A stretch of DNA of 64,000 nt. Origin: SHVO01 sp041905795. GTDB lineage: Bacteria > Pseudomonadota > Alphaproteobacteria > Rhodospirillales > Rhodospirillaceae. The notes beneath the pieces are model-generated. The model did no database searches. It was not told the DNA's origin and saw only the letters and a list, made by a program, of their open reading frames with translations. The translations under genes and the position numbers were made by a program. Of this stretch, positions 1 through 7,862 are shown in pieces. The DNA is taken from assembly GCA_041905795.1 (NCBI GenBank), contig JAYRKL010000017.1:1-64000 (forward strand), given 5' to 3'. Position 1 is the first letter of the stretch; the number at the start of each line of letters is the position of its first letter.

Positions 1-134
1 AACGGCCGCCCCCATGGGGCAAATCCTTGCCAAACCTAGATAATTTTCGGTAGAGCAGGGGTCGGGACAAGACACTTCCTGGTTGGCCGGCGCGGGTGAA
101 ATGACGCGAGGCCGGGGAGCGAAATCGAGGACCG

Positions 135-1694
135 ATGGCGGGGAAACGTAAGACCGCGAAGACCAGGGCCACAGGGACGGGACGCGCCCGTCCTGCTCCC
201 AAGACGTCGGCGGCCAGGAGTTCCGAAAGGACTCGGGCCAAGAAGACTCAGGTCAAGAAGGCTGGGATCAAAAAGGTTGGGGTCAAAAAGGCTGGGGCTA
301 GAAAGGTTGGGGCCAAAGCCGGACCGCCCAAACCCAAGACCCGGACCCTGGCGCGTGCTCCCAAGTCCGAGCGCGCTGCACCGTCGCCTCCGCCGCAACC
401 TGCAGCCCAGTTTCTCTCCCAGACCGCCCAGATCCTGAGCGCGGCGTCCTCGGGGATCGTGGCGGTGACGCCGGCGGGCATCATCACCATCGCCAACCCC
501 GCCGCCGCCGACCTCCTCGACCGCGATGCCGGCGCCATGACCGGCATGAGCGTCGAGCGCGCTTTCGTCTACGGCAGCGGCCACAGCGACGCCGGGCGTC
601 CGCTGCCGCTCCTGGCCCAGTTCAAGACCGGGCCGTTCTACACAGAGCAGGAAGTCCACGTCGCCCGCAGCGACGGCTCGAGTTTCGAGGCGATCTACGT
701 CCTGGCGCCGTTCGGCCCGCACCGCGACACCCAGGGCTATGTCATCACTTTCCGCGATATCACGCAGCGCCGCCGGTCCGAAGCCGAACTGCGCCTGGCC
801 GCGGCGGTGTTCGACCACAGCCCGGAAGGCCTGATCATCGCCGACGCCAAGGGCCGGGTGACCAAAATGAACCCCGCTTACGGGCGCATCGTCGGCGCCG
901 CCGCCGCCGACGTCGTCGGCAAGCCCATGGCCGACGTTCTGTTCGTGGGCGCCGACACCTCGGCGAGCGTTCTGGAAGCCCTGGCCGGAAAGGACAACGC
1001 CCAGTGGGAGCAATGGTGCAAGACGCAAACCGGACGGCGCTATGCCGCGCGCATTTCCGTGACGGCGGTGCGCGACACGGACGGCGCCTTGCAGCAGTAC
1101 GTCGGCATCATCGCCGATATCACCCAGCGCAAGCTGGATGAGGAGAAGATCATTTATCAGGCCAACTACGACCAGCTCACCGGCCTGCCCAACCGCACCC
1201 TGTTCATGGACCGTCTGACCCGGCGCGTGCTGGAAGGCCGCCGCGCCAAGACCAGCGTCGGACTGATGTTCATCGACCTCGACGGCTTCAAAGCCATCAA
1301 CGACACCCTGGGCCACGATGCCGGCGACATCCTGCTCAAGAGCACCGCGCGCCGCCTCGAGAAATGCGTGCGCGAAGCCGACACCGTGGCGCGGCTCGGC
1401 GGCGACGAGTTCACGGTGATCATGCCCTTGATCGACAACCAGGAGGCGGCCGGGATCGTCGCCGGCCGTATCATCAAGTCCCTGACCGAGCCCTTCGACC
1501 TTGGCGGGCGGGAAGGGCGGGTCTCGGCCTCCATCGGCATCTCGCTCCTGCCGGCCCAGGCCGACAGCGCCAGTCAGCTGCTGCACAACGCCGACGTGGC
1601 CATGTACCACGCCAAGCACCTGGGAAAGGCCAATTACCAGTTCTACGATCCGGCGCTCGAATCGACCGTCAAGGTCAAGGACCGGGAGTTCTGA
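135..1694 (+). CDS. PAS-PAS-GGDEF diguanylate cyclase with lysine-rich N-terminus
   Basis: Predicted to make cyclic-di-GMP from two GTP. The first ~90 residues are Lys/Ala/Pro-rich and carry a short tandem repeat like that of histone H1-like bacterial proteins. Two PAS domains follow (about residues 95-220 and 221-345), then a GGDEF domain with an intact RLGGDEF active site near residue 420. An RxxD inhibitory site (READ) lies five residues before GGDEF, so product inhibition is expected. There is no EAL domain and no obvious membrane segment, which suggests a cytosolic sensor. The ATG is preceded by GAGG. The basic tail may bind nucleic acid or polyanions; that is inference. Confidence 0.9.
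   Translation: MAGKRKTAKTRATGTGRARPAPKTSAARSSERTRAKKTQVKKAGIKKVGVKKAGARKVGAKAGPPKPKTRTLARAPKSERAAPSPPPQPAAQFLSQTAQILSAASSGIVAVTPAGIITIANPAAADLLDRDAGAMTGMSVERAFVYGSGHSDAGRPLPLLAQFKTGPFYTEQEVHVARSDGSSFEAIYVLAPFGPHRDTQGYVITFRDITQRRRSEAELRLAAAVFDHSPEGLIIADAKGRVTKMNPAYGRIVGAAAADVVGKPMADVLFVGADTSASVLEALAGKDNAQWEQWCKTQTGRRYAARISVTAVRDTDGALQQYVGIIADITQRKLDEEKIIYQANYDQLTGLPNRTLFMDRLTRRVLEGRRAKTSVGLMFIDLDGFKAINDTLGHDAGDILLKSTARRLEKCVREADTVARLGGDEFTVIMPLIDNQEAAGIVAGRIIKSLTEPFDLGGREGRVSASIGISLLPAQADSASQLLHNADVAMYHAKHLGKANYQFYDPALESTVKVKDREF
252..311 (+). repeat. 15-bp tandem repeat, four copies, in-frame
   Basis: Four consecutive 15-bp units (252-266, 267-281, 282-296, 297-311) share the core AAAGGYTGGG and encode alternating KKAG / KKVG pentapeptides in the basic tail of the diguanylate cyclase. 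A fifth, decayed unit follows. Copy number could vary by slippage without breaking the frame. Confidence 0.85.
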
Positions 1695-1811
1695 GGCGGC
1701 GCCGGCGAGGTTATCCACACCTCGCGGGAACCCTTGCAATTGAGGCCTTGCTCGGCCAAAAGCACCCTACAAAGACCCGGCAAAACCGCCGGCAAAATTG
1801 CAGGACCCGAT

Positions 1812-3791
1812 ATGCAGAACCTCGATCGCGCCGACTCTCTGGGGAAAAGCATGGCCAACGCCATCCGTTTCCTGTCGGCGGACGCCGTGCAGAAGGCCAA
1901 CTCCGGCCACCCGGGGGCGCCCATGGGCCTGGCCGACGTGGCGACGGTGCTGTTCACGCGGTTCCTGAAGTTCGATCCCGCCGATCCCCGCTGGCCCGAC
2001 CGCGACCGCTTCGTGCTGTCGGCGGGCCACGGTTCGATGTTGCTCTACAGCCTCATGTACCTGACCGGCTACAAGGACATGACGCTCGAGCAGATCAAGA
2101 ATTTCCGCCAGCTCGGCGCCATCACCGCCGGTCATCCCGAACACGGCCATGTCTCGGCCGCCGAAACCACCACCGGCCCGCTCGGCCAGGGGATCGCCAA
2201 CGCCGTCGGCATGGCGCTCGCGGAACGCCTGCTGGCGGCCCGCTTCGGCGATGACCTGGTCAACCATCGCACCTATGTCATCGCCGGCGACGGCTGCCTG
2301 ATGGAAGGCATCAGCCACGAGGCGATCTCGCTGGCGGGGCACCTGAAGCTCAACAAGTTGATGGTGCTGTTCGACGACAATCACATCTCCATCGACGGCC
2401 CGACCGACCTCACGGTTTCCGACGACCAGCGCAAGCGCTTCGAGGCCTCGGGCTGGAACACCTGGGCCGTGGACGGCCACGATCCGGCCGCCATCGCCGC
2501 GGCCATCGCCGCGGCGCAAAACAGCGACAAGCCGGCGATGATCGCCTGCCGCACGACGATAGGATTTGGCGCGCCGACGCTGGCCGGCACGTCCAAGACC
2601 CATGGGTCTCCCCTGGGCGAGGCCGAGATCAAGGGCGCGCGCGAGAAACTCGGCTGGCCGCATGCGCCGTTCGAGGTGCCGGCGCCGGTGCTCGACGCCT
2701 GGCGCAAGGCCGCCGGCCGCTCGGCGGCTGAACACGCCGCCTGGGAAAAGCGCTTCGCGGGAGCCCCCGCCGAATTCAAACGCCTGGTGGCGGGCGATCT
2801 GCCGGTCGGCTGGGAAAAGGTGATCGATGAGATCAAGGAGAAGGCTGCGGCTTCTCCCGCGGTCGCCACGCGCCAGTCGTCGCAGACCGTGCTGGAGGCC
2901 GTCACCGCGGCGATCCCCGAGATGATCGGCGGCTCGGCCGACCTGACCGGCTCCAACAACACCAAGACCGGCAAGATGACGCCGGTTTCGGCCAAGGATT
3001 TCAGCGGCCGCTATATCTATTACGGCGTGCGCGAACATGCCATGGCCGCGGCCATGAACGGCCTCGCGCTGCACGGCGGCATCGTGCCTTACGGCGGAAC
3101 GTTTCTGGTGTTCACCGACTATTGCCGGCCCGCGATCCGCCTGTCGGCGCTGATGGGTTTGCGCGTGGTCTACGTCATGACCCATGATTCCATCGGCGTC
3201 GGCGAAGACGGCCCCACCCACCAGCCGGTCGAGCATCTGGCGGCCTTGCGCGCGATTCCGGGCCTGCTGGTGATGCGCCCCTGCGACACCGTCGAGACCG
3301 CCGAATGCTGGCAGGCCGCGCTGGCGGAGAGCGGCCGGCCGTCGGTGCTGGCGCTCACCCGCCAGGCGCTGCCGACCTTGCGCACCACTCACACCGCCGA
3401 GAACCTGTGCGCCAAGGGCGGCTATATCCTGGCCGAGGCCGAAGGCCCGCGGCGCGCCACCCTGATCGCCACCGGTTCCGAAGTCTCGCTGGCCATGGAC
3501 GCGCGCAAGCAGCTGGCGGCGGAAGGCATCGGCGCGGCGGTCGTGTCCATGCCGTGCTGGGCGCTGTTCGACGCGCAGCCGCAAGCCTATCGCGACAAGG
3601 TGCTCGGAGATGGCCCGCGCGTCGTCATCGAGGCGGCTTCGGCGTTCGGCTGGGATCGTTATATCGGCGCCAATGGCGCCATGATCGGCATGCCCGGCTT
3701 CGGCGCCTCGGCGCCGGCGCCGGTGTTGTATAAGCATTTCGGCATCACCGCCGATGCGGCGGTGGCGGCGGTCAAGAGCCGCCTGAAGTAA
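1812..3791 (+). CDS. tkt: Transketolase
   Basis: Thiamine-diphosphate enzyme of the non-oxidative pentose phosphate / Calvin-type pathway that moves two-carbon ketol units between sugar phosphates. Landmarks are the N-terminal NSGHPGAPMG, GHGSMLLY, the ThDP-binding GDGCLMEG near residue 159 with a downstream DDNHISIDG, and EDGPTHQPVEHL near 465. The length of 659 residues is normal. The frame is open upstream to 1734, but family homology starts at the ATG at 1812. The ribulose-phosphate epimerase follows 16 bp downstream, so the two pentose phosphate genes probably form one transcript. Confidence 0.97.
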   Translation: MQNLDRADSLGKSMANAIRFLSADAVQKANSGHPGAPMGLADVATVLFTRFLKFDPADPRWPDRDRFVLSAGHGSMLLYSLMYLTGYKDMTLEQIKNFRQLGAITAGHPEHGHVSAAETTTGPLGQGIANAVGMALAERLLAARFGDDLVNHRTYVIAGDGCLMEGISHEAISLAGHLKLNKLMVLFDDNHISIDGPTDLTVSDDQRKRFEASGWNTWAVDGHDPAAIAAAIAAAQNSDKPAMIACRTTIGFGAPTLAGTSKTHGSPLGEAEIKGAREKLGWPHAPFEVPAPVLDAWRKAAGRSAAEHAAWEKRFAGAPAEFKRLVAGDLPVGWEKVIDEIKEKAAASPAVATRQSSQTVLEAVTAAIPEMIGGSADLTGSNNTKTGKMTPVSAKDFSGRYIYYGVREHAMAAAMNGLALHGGIVPYGGTFLVFTDYCRPAIRLSALMGLRVVYVMTHDSIGVGEDGPTHQPVEHLAALRAIPGLLVMRPCDTVETAECWQAALAESGRPSVLALTRQALPTLRTTHTAENLCAKGGYILAEAEGPRRATLIATGSEVSLAMDARKQLAAEGIGAAVVSMPCWALFDAQPQAYRDKVLGDGPRVVIEAASAFGWDRYIGANGAMIGMPGFGASAPAPVLYKHFGITADAAVAAVKSRLK

Positions 3792-3807
3792 CGAGCAGGG
3801 GAACGCC

Positions 3808-4449
<642 letters not shown>

Positions 4450-4452
4450 TTC

Positions 4453-4480
4453 ATCTATCTATTTAATAAATATAGATAAA
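4453..4480 (+). other. A+T-rich dyad after rpe
   Basis: A short A/T-only imperfect inverted repeat (ATCTAT ... ATAGAT around a TATTTAATAAATA core) lies directly after the rpe stop. It stands out against the GC-rich background. It may end rpe transcripts or be flexible DNA that attracted the insertion at 4491. Function unproven. Confidence 0.4.
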
Positions 4481-4490
4481 ATGTCGGCCT

Positions 4491-4498
4491 AGCCGTCA
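4491..4498 (+). repeat. 8-bp target-site duplication, left copy
   Basis: AGCCGTCA occurs immediately outside both ends of the element (4491-4498 and 7863-7870). An 8-bp duplication fits IS1-family transposition (usually 8-9 bp) and fixes the element boundaries. Confidence 0.9.
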
Positions 4499-4646
4499 GG
4501 TGCTGTCCTAATTCGGTCCTAAGTGACCTAAATCGCCCCTGAGTCTGTCCTAATTCAAAGTTTGTCCCGTCAAAGATGGGTCGAGGCTTAGCGGCGTTCG
4601 CCGGTATTGACCATCAATGATGGGACGGGCGTTGTAGAGCACACCG

Positions 4647-4916
4647 TCAGCGCATTTGGAATCGTCCAAGCTCGTTCCAGGCCACCGAGTCGGCCTCGGA
4701 GCCATGAGCCAATTCGGCACACATTTTCTCATAAACACCTGATTTATAATTGAAAATGTCCTTTTCGGGAAAGCCTATTGGGAGGCTATCCCCTATACGC
4801 ACTGCGTCCAAGGACGCTGGATTTGCGACATAAACTAATCCTCTCCAGGTGCTTATGGCTACCCGTTTCAGGGGGAAACCGTCACAATCTCGGGCCACAA
4901 CCAGACGCTCTGACAT
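4647..4916 (-). CDS. Small cargo protein of unknown function (89 aa)
   Basis: Not recognised. The case for a real gene is the strong Shine-Dalgarno AAAGGAG (minus strand, 4930-4924) seven bases before the ATG, and its divergent position facing away from the other element genes. The product is soluble and mixed-charge, starting MSERLVVARDCDGFPLKR, with no membrane segment or obvious motif. It could be a small regulator or antitoxin-like partner for the divergent gene; that is guesswork from position. Confidence 0.55.
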   Translation of the reverse strand: MSERLVVARDCDGFPLKRVAISTWRGLVYVANPASLDAVRIGDSLPIGFPEKDIFNYKSGVYEKMCAELAHGSEADSVAWNELGRFQMR

Positions 4917-4976
4917 TAGAGTTCTCCTTTATCTGCAAGGATAACTCCATGATCCGGCGGAGACGCCAGTGGTTTC

Positions 4977-5006
4977 TTGGTGACGTAAATTCCGGGCTTG
5001 TTATAT
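4977..5006 (+). promoter_or_regulatory. Possible promoter for the DUF5343-type gene
   Basis: TTGGTG (4977-4982), an 18-bp spacer and TTATAT (5001-5006) lie in the A/T-richer stretch between the two divergent element genes. The match is moderate and untested. Confidence 0.3.
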
Positions 5007-5069
5007 GGAATTTATATGGTAGAGTTAGTTCCAGGTACATCGAACAGCAACTTTATCCTGCAGGGCCAT

Positions 5070-5747
5070 ATGGAACAGACCGACCGGATAACCCCTCCGT
5101 ACACGGCCTTCGCATCGGTCAAGACCCTGGTGAAGAACCTCCAAGAGCACGGCCTTCCAAGCCGCGTGGACCGCAGCGTTTTGGGGGGCAGTTTTTCCAA
5201 TGCGGTCGGAAGCCAGATTCTGACGGCGATTAAGTTTCTTAGGCTGATCGATGGCGCGAATCATCCAAATGACCGCTTCAAGACGCTGACCCAGGCGTAC
5301 GGCACTGACAATTGGGGCACCGTCCTGGGCAGCATCCTGCGCGACGCATACACGCCCTTGTTCAGCCTGAATTTGGAAACGGCGTCGCCGTCGCAGTTCA
5401 ATGAGCTGTTCGGTAAGACCTACCCCGGCACGGATGATGTTAAGCGCAAATCCATCACGTTCTTCTTGAACGCGGCCCGCGACGCCGGAATCAAGATCAG
5501 CCCATATATTGAAAAGAACAAGAAGCCCCGCGCGACGCCCGCAAAGAAGAAGGCGCCAAAGCCAGCGAGCGCGGGTGATAGGGAGCGAGGCTCTGGTCAC
5601 CAGACGCAGGAGCATGACCAACCGCCGATCATCCAGCGCAGCACTTCCCAGGTCGTCTTTGATGCGTTCGATCCGACCGAGATGCCGCCCGATGTTCAGC
5701 AGGCGACGCTAACGCTTTTGACCTACCTGAAAACGAAAGGGCTTTAG
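5070..5747 (+). CDS. DUF5343-like cargo protein
   Basis: The first ~135 residues match my recollection of DUF5343: a P-Y--F-S-K-L--L pattern, RVDRSVLGGSFSNA, a segment ending FLRLIDG, then RKSITFFLNAARDAGI--S. Family function is not established. A Lys/Pro-rich linker and a hydrophilic C-terminal tail follow. The frame extends upstream to a TTG at 4998, but homology begins at the ATG at 5070. The gene ends six bases before a strong hairpin and 42 bases before the tRNA gene, so it may be co-transcribed with the tRNA. It could be an adaptor or sensor for the other cargo; nothing in it looks catalytic. Confidence 0.6.
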   Translation: MEQTDRITPPYTAFASVKTLVKNLQEHGLPSRVDRSVLGGSFSNAVGSQILTAIKFLRLIDGANHPNDRFKTLTQAYGTDNWGTVLGSILRDAYTPLFSLNLETASPSQFNELFGKTYPGTDDVKRKSITFFLNAARDAGIKISPYIEKNKKPRATPAKKKAPKPASAGDRERGSGHQTQEHDQPPIIQRSTSQVVFDAFDPTEMPPDVQQATLTLLTYLKTKGL

Positions 5748-5753
5748 ATACGG

Positions 5754-5781
5754 CAACGCCCCGCTTTCGGGCGGGGCGTTG
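5754..5781 (+). other. Perfect 11-bp hairpin between cargo gene and tRNA
   Basis: CAACGCCCCGC (5754-5764) pairs perfectly with 5771-5781 around a TTTCGG loop. No T-run follows, so it is not a classical terminator. It ends nine bases before the tRNA gene and could stabilise the upstream mRNA or mark a processing point. Confidence 0.7.
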
Positions 5782-5789
5782 AGAGAGAC

Positions 5790-5897
5790 GGAGACGTGGC
5801 AGAGTGGCTTATTGCAGCCCGCTTACACCGGGCCGGGCGTCGAGGCTTCCAACCCCTCAACGGCGCTCCGTAGGTTCGAATCCTATCGTTTCCGCCA
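5790..5897 (+). tRNA. Serine-type tRNA with UAC (valine) anticodon
   Basis: Folds as a complete class II tRNA of 108 nt with encoded CCA. The 7-bp acceptor stem GGAGACG/CGTTTCC has one G-U pair; the discriminator is G. The D arm spans 5799-5815 with GG in the loop. The anticodon stem GCCCG/CGGGC closes the loop CTTACAC, placing UAC at 5824-5826 with U33 and A37. The T arm is GTAGG-TTCGAAT-CCTAT. The variable region is 36 nt (5834-5869) and contains an 8-position stem with one mismatch. The GGAGA acceptor, G73 and long arm are SerRS identity elements, whereas UAC reads the valine codon GUA. If functional and serylated, it would put serine at GUA. It may be an allo-tRNA-like gene, a decoy or a degenerate copy. 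Confidence 0.8.
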
Positions 5898-5910
5898 ACT
5901 TCTGAGTAGT

Positions 5911-5944
5911 GGGTCCGACCGCTGCGCTAACAGCGACCGGACCC
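5911..5944 (+). other. 34-nt two-step hairpin downstream of the tRNA
   Basis: GGGTCCG pairs with CGGACCC and, inside symmetric AC/AC internal loops, CGCTG pairs with CAGCG around a CGCTAA loop. It begins 14 bases after the tRNA CCA and lacks a T-run. It could stop transcription factor-dependently, protect the tRNA 3' end or be a recombinase/transposase structure. Confidence 0.65.
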
Positions 5945-6006
5945 TGATCACAACCAAGGGATTGGACCCCTCGGGCATGACCGCAGCTTCAAATATAAGC
6001 CGGTTG

Positions 6007-6037
6007 GGCCGATCCCGCAATTTCGGGGGCTACGGCC
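6007..6037 (+). promoter_or_regulatory. Hairpin covering the transposase ribosome-binding site
   Basis: Just before the transposase ATG at 6038, CCCG (6014-6017) can pair with CGGG (6024-6027), which belongs to the G-rich Shine-Dalgarno. Outer GGCC repeats (6007-6010, 6034-6037) extend the pairing. Such occlusion is a common way for insertion sequences to limit transposase synthesis. The pairing is short, so this is tentative. Confidence 0.4.
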
Positions 6038-6937
6038 ATGAACACCCTACCTTTTGAGAAACAAGTGTCCGCCATCGCTTCTCTGACGGAAGGTAACAGC
6101 ATTCGCGCCACAGAACGCCTGATCGGCGCCCATCGCGATACCATCATGCGTCTCGGTATTCGCGTCGGGCACGGGTGCAAACGTTTGCACGACACGCTGT
6201 TCGTGAACCTGCACTCGCACGTAATCCAGTGCGATGAACTCTGGGCGTACATCGGTAAGAAGCAGGCCCGCGTGCGCGTGGGCGAGGACGCCGCCTTGGG
6301 CGATCAGTACACCTACCTCGCCATGGATGACTTGAACAAAGCGATCCTGAGCTACTTCACCGGCAAGCGGTCGGCGTTGTCCACGCGCATGTTTATCGCG
6401 GACCTGCGCCAGCGCGTCATCAACCAGCCGCAGATCACCACGGACGGCCTGGCGTTCTATGAGGAAGCGATCCTGCGCACGTTCGGTCCCGGCGTGGACT
6501 ACGCCATGCTGATCAAGAACTACCGCACCACGAAGGGCAATGAAGCCGCGATCCGGTATTCGCCGGGCGCTATCGTATCCATCAGCAAGCAGGTAGTAGC
6601 TGGCAATCCGAACCCGCGCCGGGTCAGCACCAGCCACATTGAGCGCGTGAACCTGAGCGTCCGGATGCATCAACGCCGCTTTACCCGGCTGACCAACGGG
6701 TTCAGCAAGAAGCTGGAGAACCATGAGGCGGCGGTCGCCCTATTCGTGGCCCACTACAACCTGTGCCGGGTCCACGAAACCATCCGCATGACCCCGGCGA
6801 TGGCCATGGGTGTGACAGACCACATTTGGTCGATTGCGGAGTTGGTGAGTGAGGCGCTGACCCAGCCCGAACCCGTACCAACACCTTGGCGCAAGGGTGG
6901 CCCGTTCCGCGTCGTACAAGGCGGGAAAGGCCTGTAA
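6038..6937 (+). CDS. IS1-like family transposase (DDE)
   Basis: Catalyses transposition of the surrounding element. An N-terminal HTH-like segment (about residues 12-50, including RATERLIGAHRDTIMRLG) precedes an IS1-type catalytic core: QCDELWAYIGKK (first Asp near 69), a TDGL segment near 147 and the HIERVN glutamate near 207. Classical IS1 makes its transposase by frameshift from two frames; here it is one uninterrupted 299-residue frame. Six of its valines use GUA, a codon that looks rare in neighbouring chromosomal genes. The leader can fold over the ribosome-binding site. Confidence 0.88.
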   Translation: MNTLPFEKQVSAIASLTEGNSIRATERLIGAHRDTIMRLGIRVGHGCKRLHDTLFVNLHSHVIQCDELWAYIGKKQARVRVGEDAALGDQYTYLAMDDLNKAILSYFTGKRSALSTRMFIADLRQRVINQPQITTDGLAFYEEAILRTFGPGVDYAMLIKNYRTTKGNEAAIRYSPGAIVSISKQVVAGNPNPRRVSTSHIERVNLSVRMHQRRFTRLTNGFSKKLENHEAAVALFVAHYNLCRVHETIRMTPAMAMGVTDHIWSIAELVSEALTQPEPVPTPWRKGGPFRVVQGGKGL

Positions 6938-7010
6938 ATCAATTGAATCTTAAGGATTATTACAAGGGCAAGTTGTATATGCTCGTTGACTTCTGGCTGG
7001 GGGTTCCTAT

Positions 7011-7826
7011 ATGAATTCGCATGTGAACGCCGCCGGTTTACCGGCGGCCCCCGGCGGGCCTGTCTCAGGACCCGCCGGTTCCATTTCTGGCGAGGCGCTC
7101 CCCGCAAAGGCGAGAGCTGCCTTCTATATCGACGGCTTCAATCTATATCACGCCATCGATGAAATGGGTCAGCCGCACCTAAAGTGGCTGAACATGCGGC
7201 AGTTGTGCGAAGCCCTTATCGATCCGACCCAAGAGACGCTTGTAAAGATCGTCTGGTGTTCGGCGCAGTATACGAAAGACCCCGGAAAACTGACGCGCCA
7301 TCGCGAATATGGCCGCGCCATTAAAGCCGTCGGCGTCACGGTGGTTCTTGGCCATTTCATCGAAGAAGAGATGCGGTGCAAAGCGACGTGCCGCCAGGAT
7401 TACCGGAAGGCCACCGAGAAAGAAGGCGATGTGAACGTGGCGATCAACCTCATTGGTGATGGGTTTATGAATGTGTATGACCACGCATACCTGATCACAG
7501 CTGACTCAGATCACGCCGCTACGGCCAAATATTTTGTGGAGCATCTCGCGCCCCGCCGTCTCATCACCGTCGCGCCCCCGCTCAAGAGTCATAGCAAGGA
7601 AATCCTGAAGCATGCTCATGACCGCAGAACCATTCCCGAGAAAATGCTCAATGCCTGCGTTTTTCCGCAGCATGTAATAGTTGATGGCGTGACGATGGCT
7701 AGCCGCCACCCGTCATATGATCCCCCTGCGGGATGGGTGAATCCCAATACCCCCAGGCCCGGGTTCCGGAAAAAGACCGAGGAGTCGGCCGCATCGGAGC
7801 CCTCTGAGAAAAAACCAGTGTCCTAA
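7011..7826 (+). CDS. NYN-domain (PIN-like) ribonuclease, element cargo
   Basis: Carries the acidic motifs of NYN/LabA-type PIN-like nucleases: FYIDGFNLYH (Asp41), KEGDVNVA (Asp140) and ITADSDH (about 165-171), which normally hold a metal for RNA cleavage. A Gly/Pro/Ala-rich 34-residue leader precedes the domain; the C-terminal ~50 residues are hydrophilic. The ATG has GGGGG upstream. The stop codon overlaps a right subterminal TGTCCTAA box, so the gene is tightly built into the element end. PIN-fold nucleases often cleave tRNA, and a tRNA gene lies on the same element, so a toxin, defence or tRNA-processing role is plausible but inferred. Confidence 0.8.
   Translation: MNSHVNAAGLPAAPGGPVSGPAGSISGEALPAKARAAFYIDGFNLYHAIDEMGQPHLKWLNMRQLCEALIDPTQETLVKIVWCSAQYTKDPGKLTRHREYGRAIKAVGVTVVLGHFIEEEMRCKATCRQDYRKATEKEGDVNVAINLIGDGFMNVYDHAYLITADSDHAATAKYFVEHLAPRRLITVAPPLKSHSKEILKHAHDRRTIPEKMLNACVFPQHVIVDGVTMASRHPSYDPPAGWVNPNTPRPGFRKKTEESAASEPSEKKPVS
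7029..7078 (+). other. Two GC-rich hairpins in the 5' coding part of the NYN gene
   Basis: Hairpin 1 pairs GCCGCCGG (7029-7036) with 7041-7048 around TTTA. Hairpin 2 pairs CCGGCGGGCCTG (7051-7062) with 7066-7078 around TCT, with one bulged base. They lie just after the start codon, where structure strongly affects translation, and encode low-complexity residues rather than domain sequence. Confidence 0.65.
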
Positions 7827-7862
7827 ATTATCGTGTCAATTGGCCTACTTAGGACACGACCA

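Larger units (their letters stand above)
4499..7862 (+). mobile_element. IS1-like transposable element with passenger genes (3364 bp)
   Basis: The ends form imperfect terminal inverted repeats: left GGTGCTGTCCTAATTCGG (4499-4516) and right, on the minus strand, GGTCGTGTCCTAAGTAGG (7862-7845). The GGTG..TG.C start resembles classical IS1 ends. A perfect 8-bp duplication flanks the element. TGTCCTAA boxes recur inside both ends (starting at 4503, 4545 and 7819) and are probable transposase-binding subterminal repeats. Inside are a minus-strand small gene, a DUF5343-type gene, a tRNA gene, an IS1-like transposase and an NYN nuclease. IS1 itself is about 770 bp, so some 2.4 kb here is cargo. The intact ends and open transposase suggest a recent, possibly active insertion. 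Confidence 0.88.

Noticed and set aside
1711..1719. Perfect DnaA box TTATCCACA before transketolase
   Set aside because: Single site with no cluster of boxes, A/T-rich unwinding region or origin-linked genes; not enough for an origin despite parS in the same window.
36..1739. 567-residue minus-strand frame opposite the diguanylate cyclase
   Set aside because: Low-complexity, Gly/Arg/Ala-rich composition with no family features; it is the antisense shadow of a clear GGDEF gene. The same applies to other long antisense frames, such as 1767-3854, 29749-31398 and 37806-39599.
4778..5233. 151-residue plus-strand frame in the element
   Set aside because: No ribosome site, crosses the divergent promoter region and overlaps two better-supported genes in other frames.
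5790..5897. Selenocysteine or leucine/tyrosine tRNA
   Set aside because: The anticodon is UAC (not UCA), the acceptor/T stems are 7+5, and the discriminator is G. Leucine and tyrosine tRNAs carry A73. Serine identity fits best.
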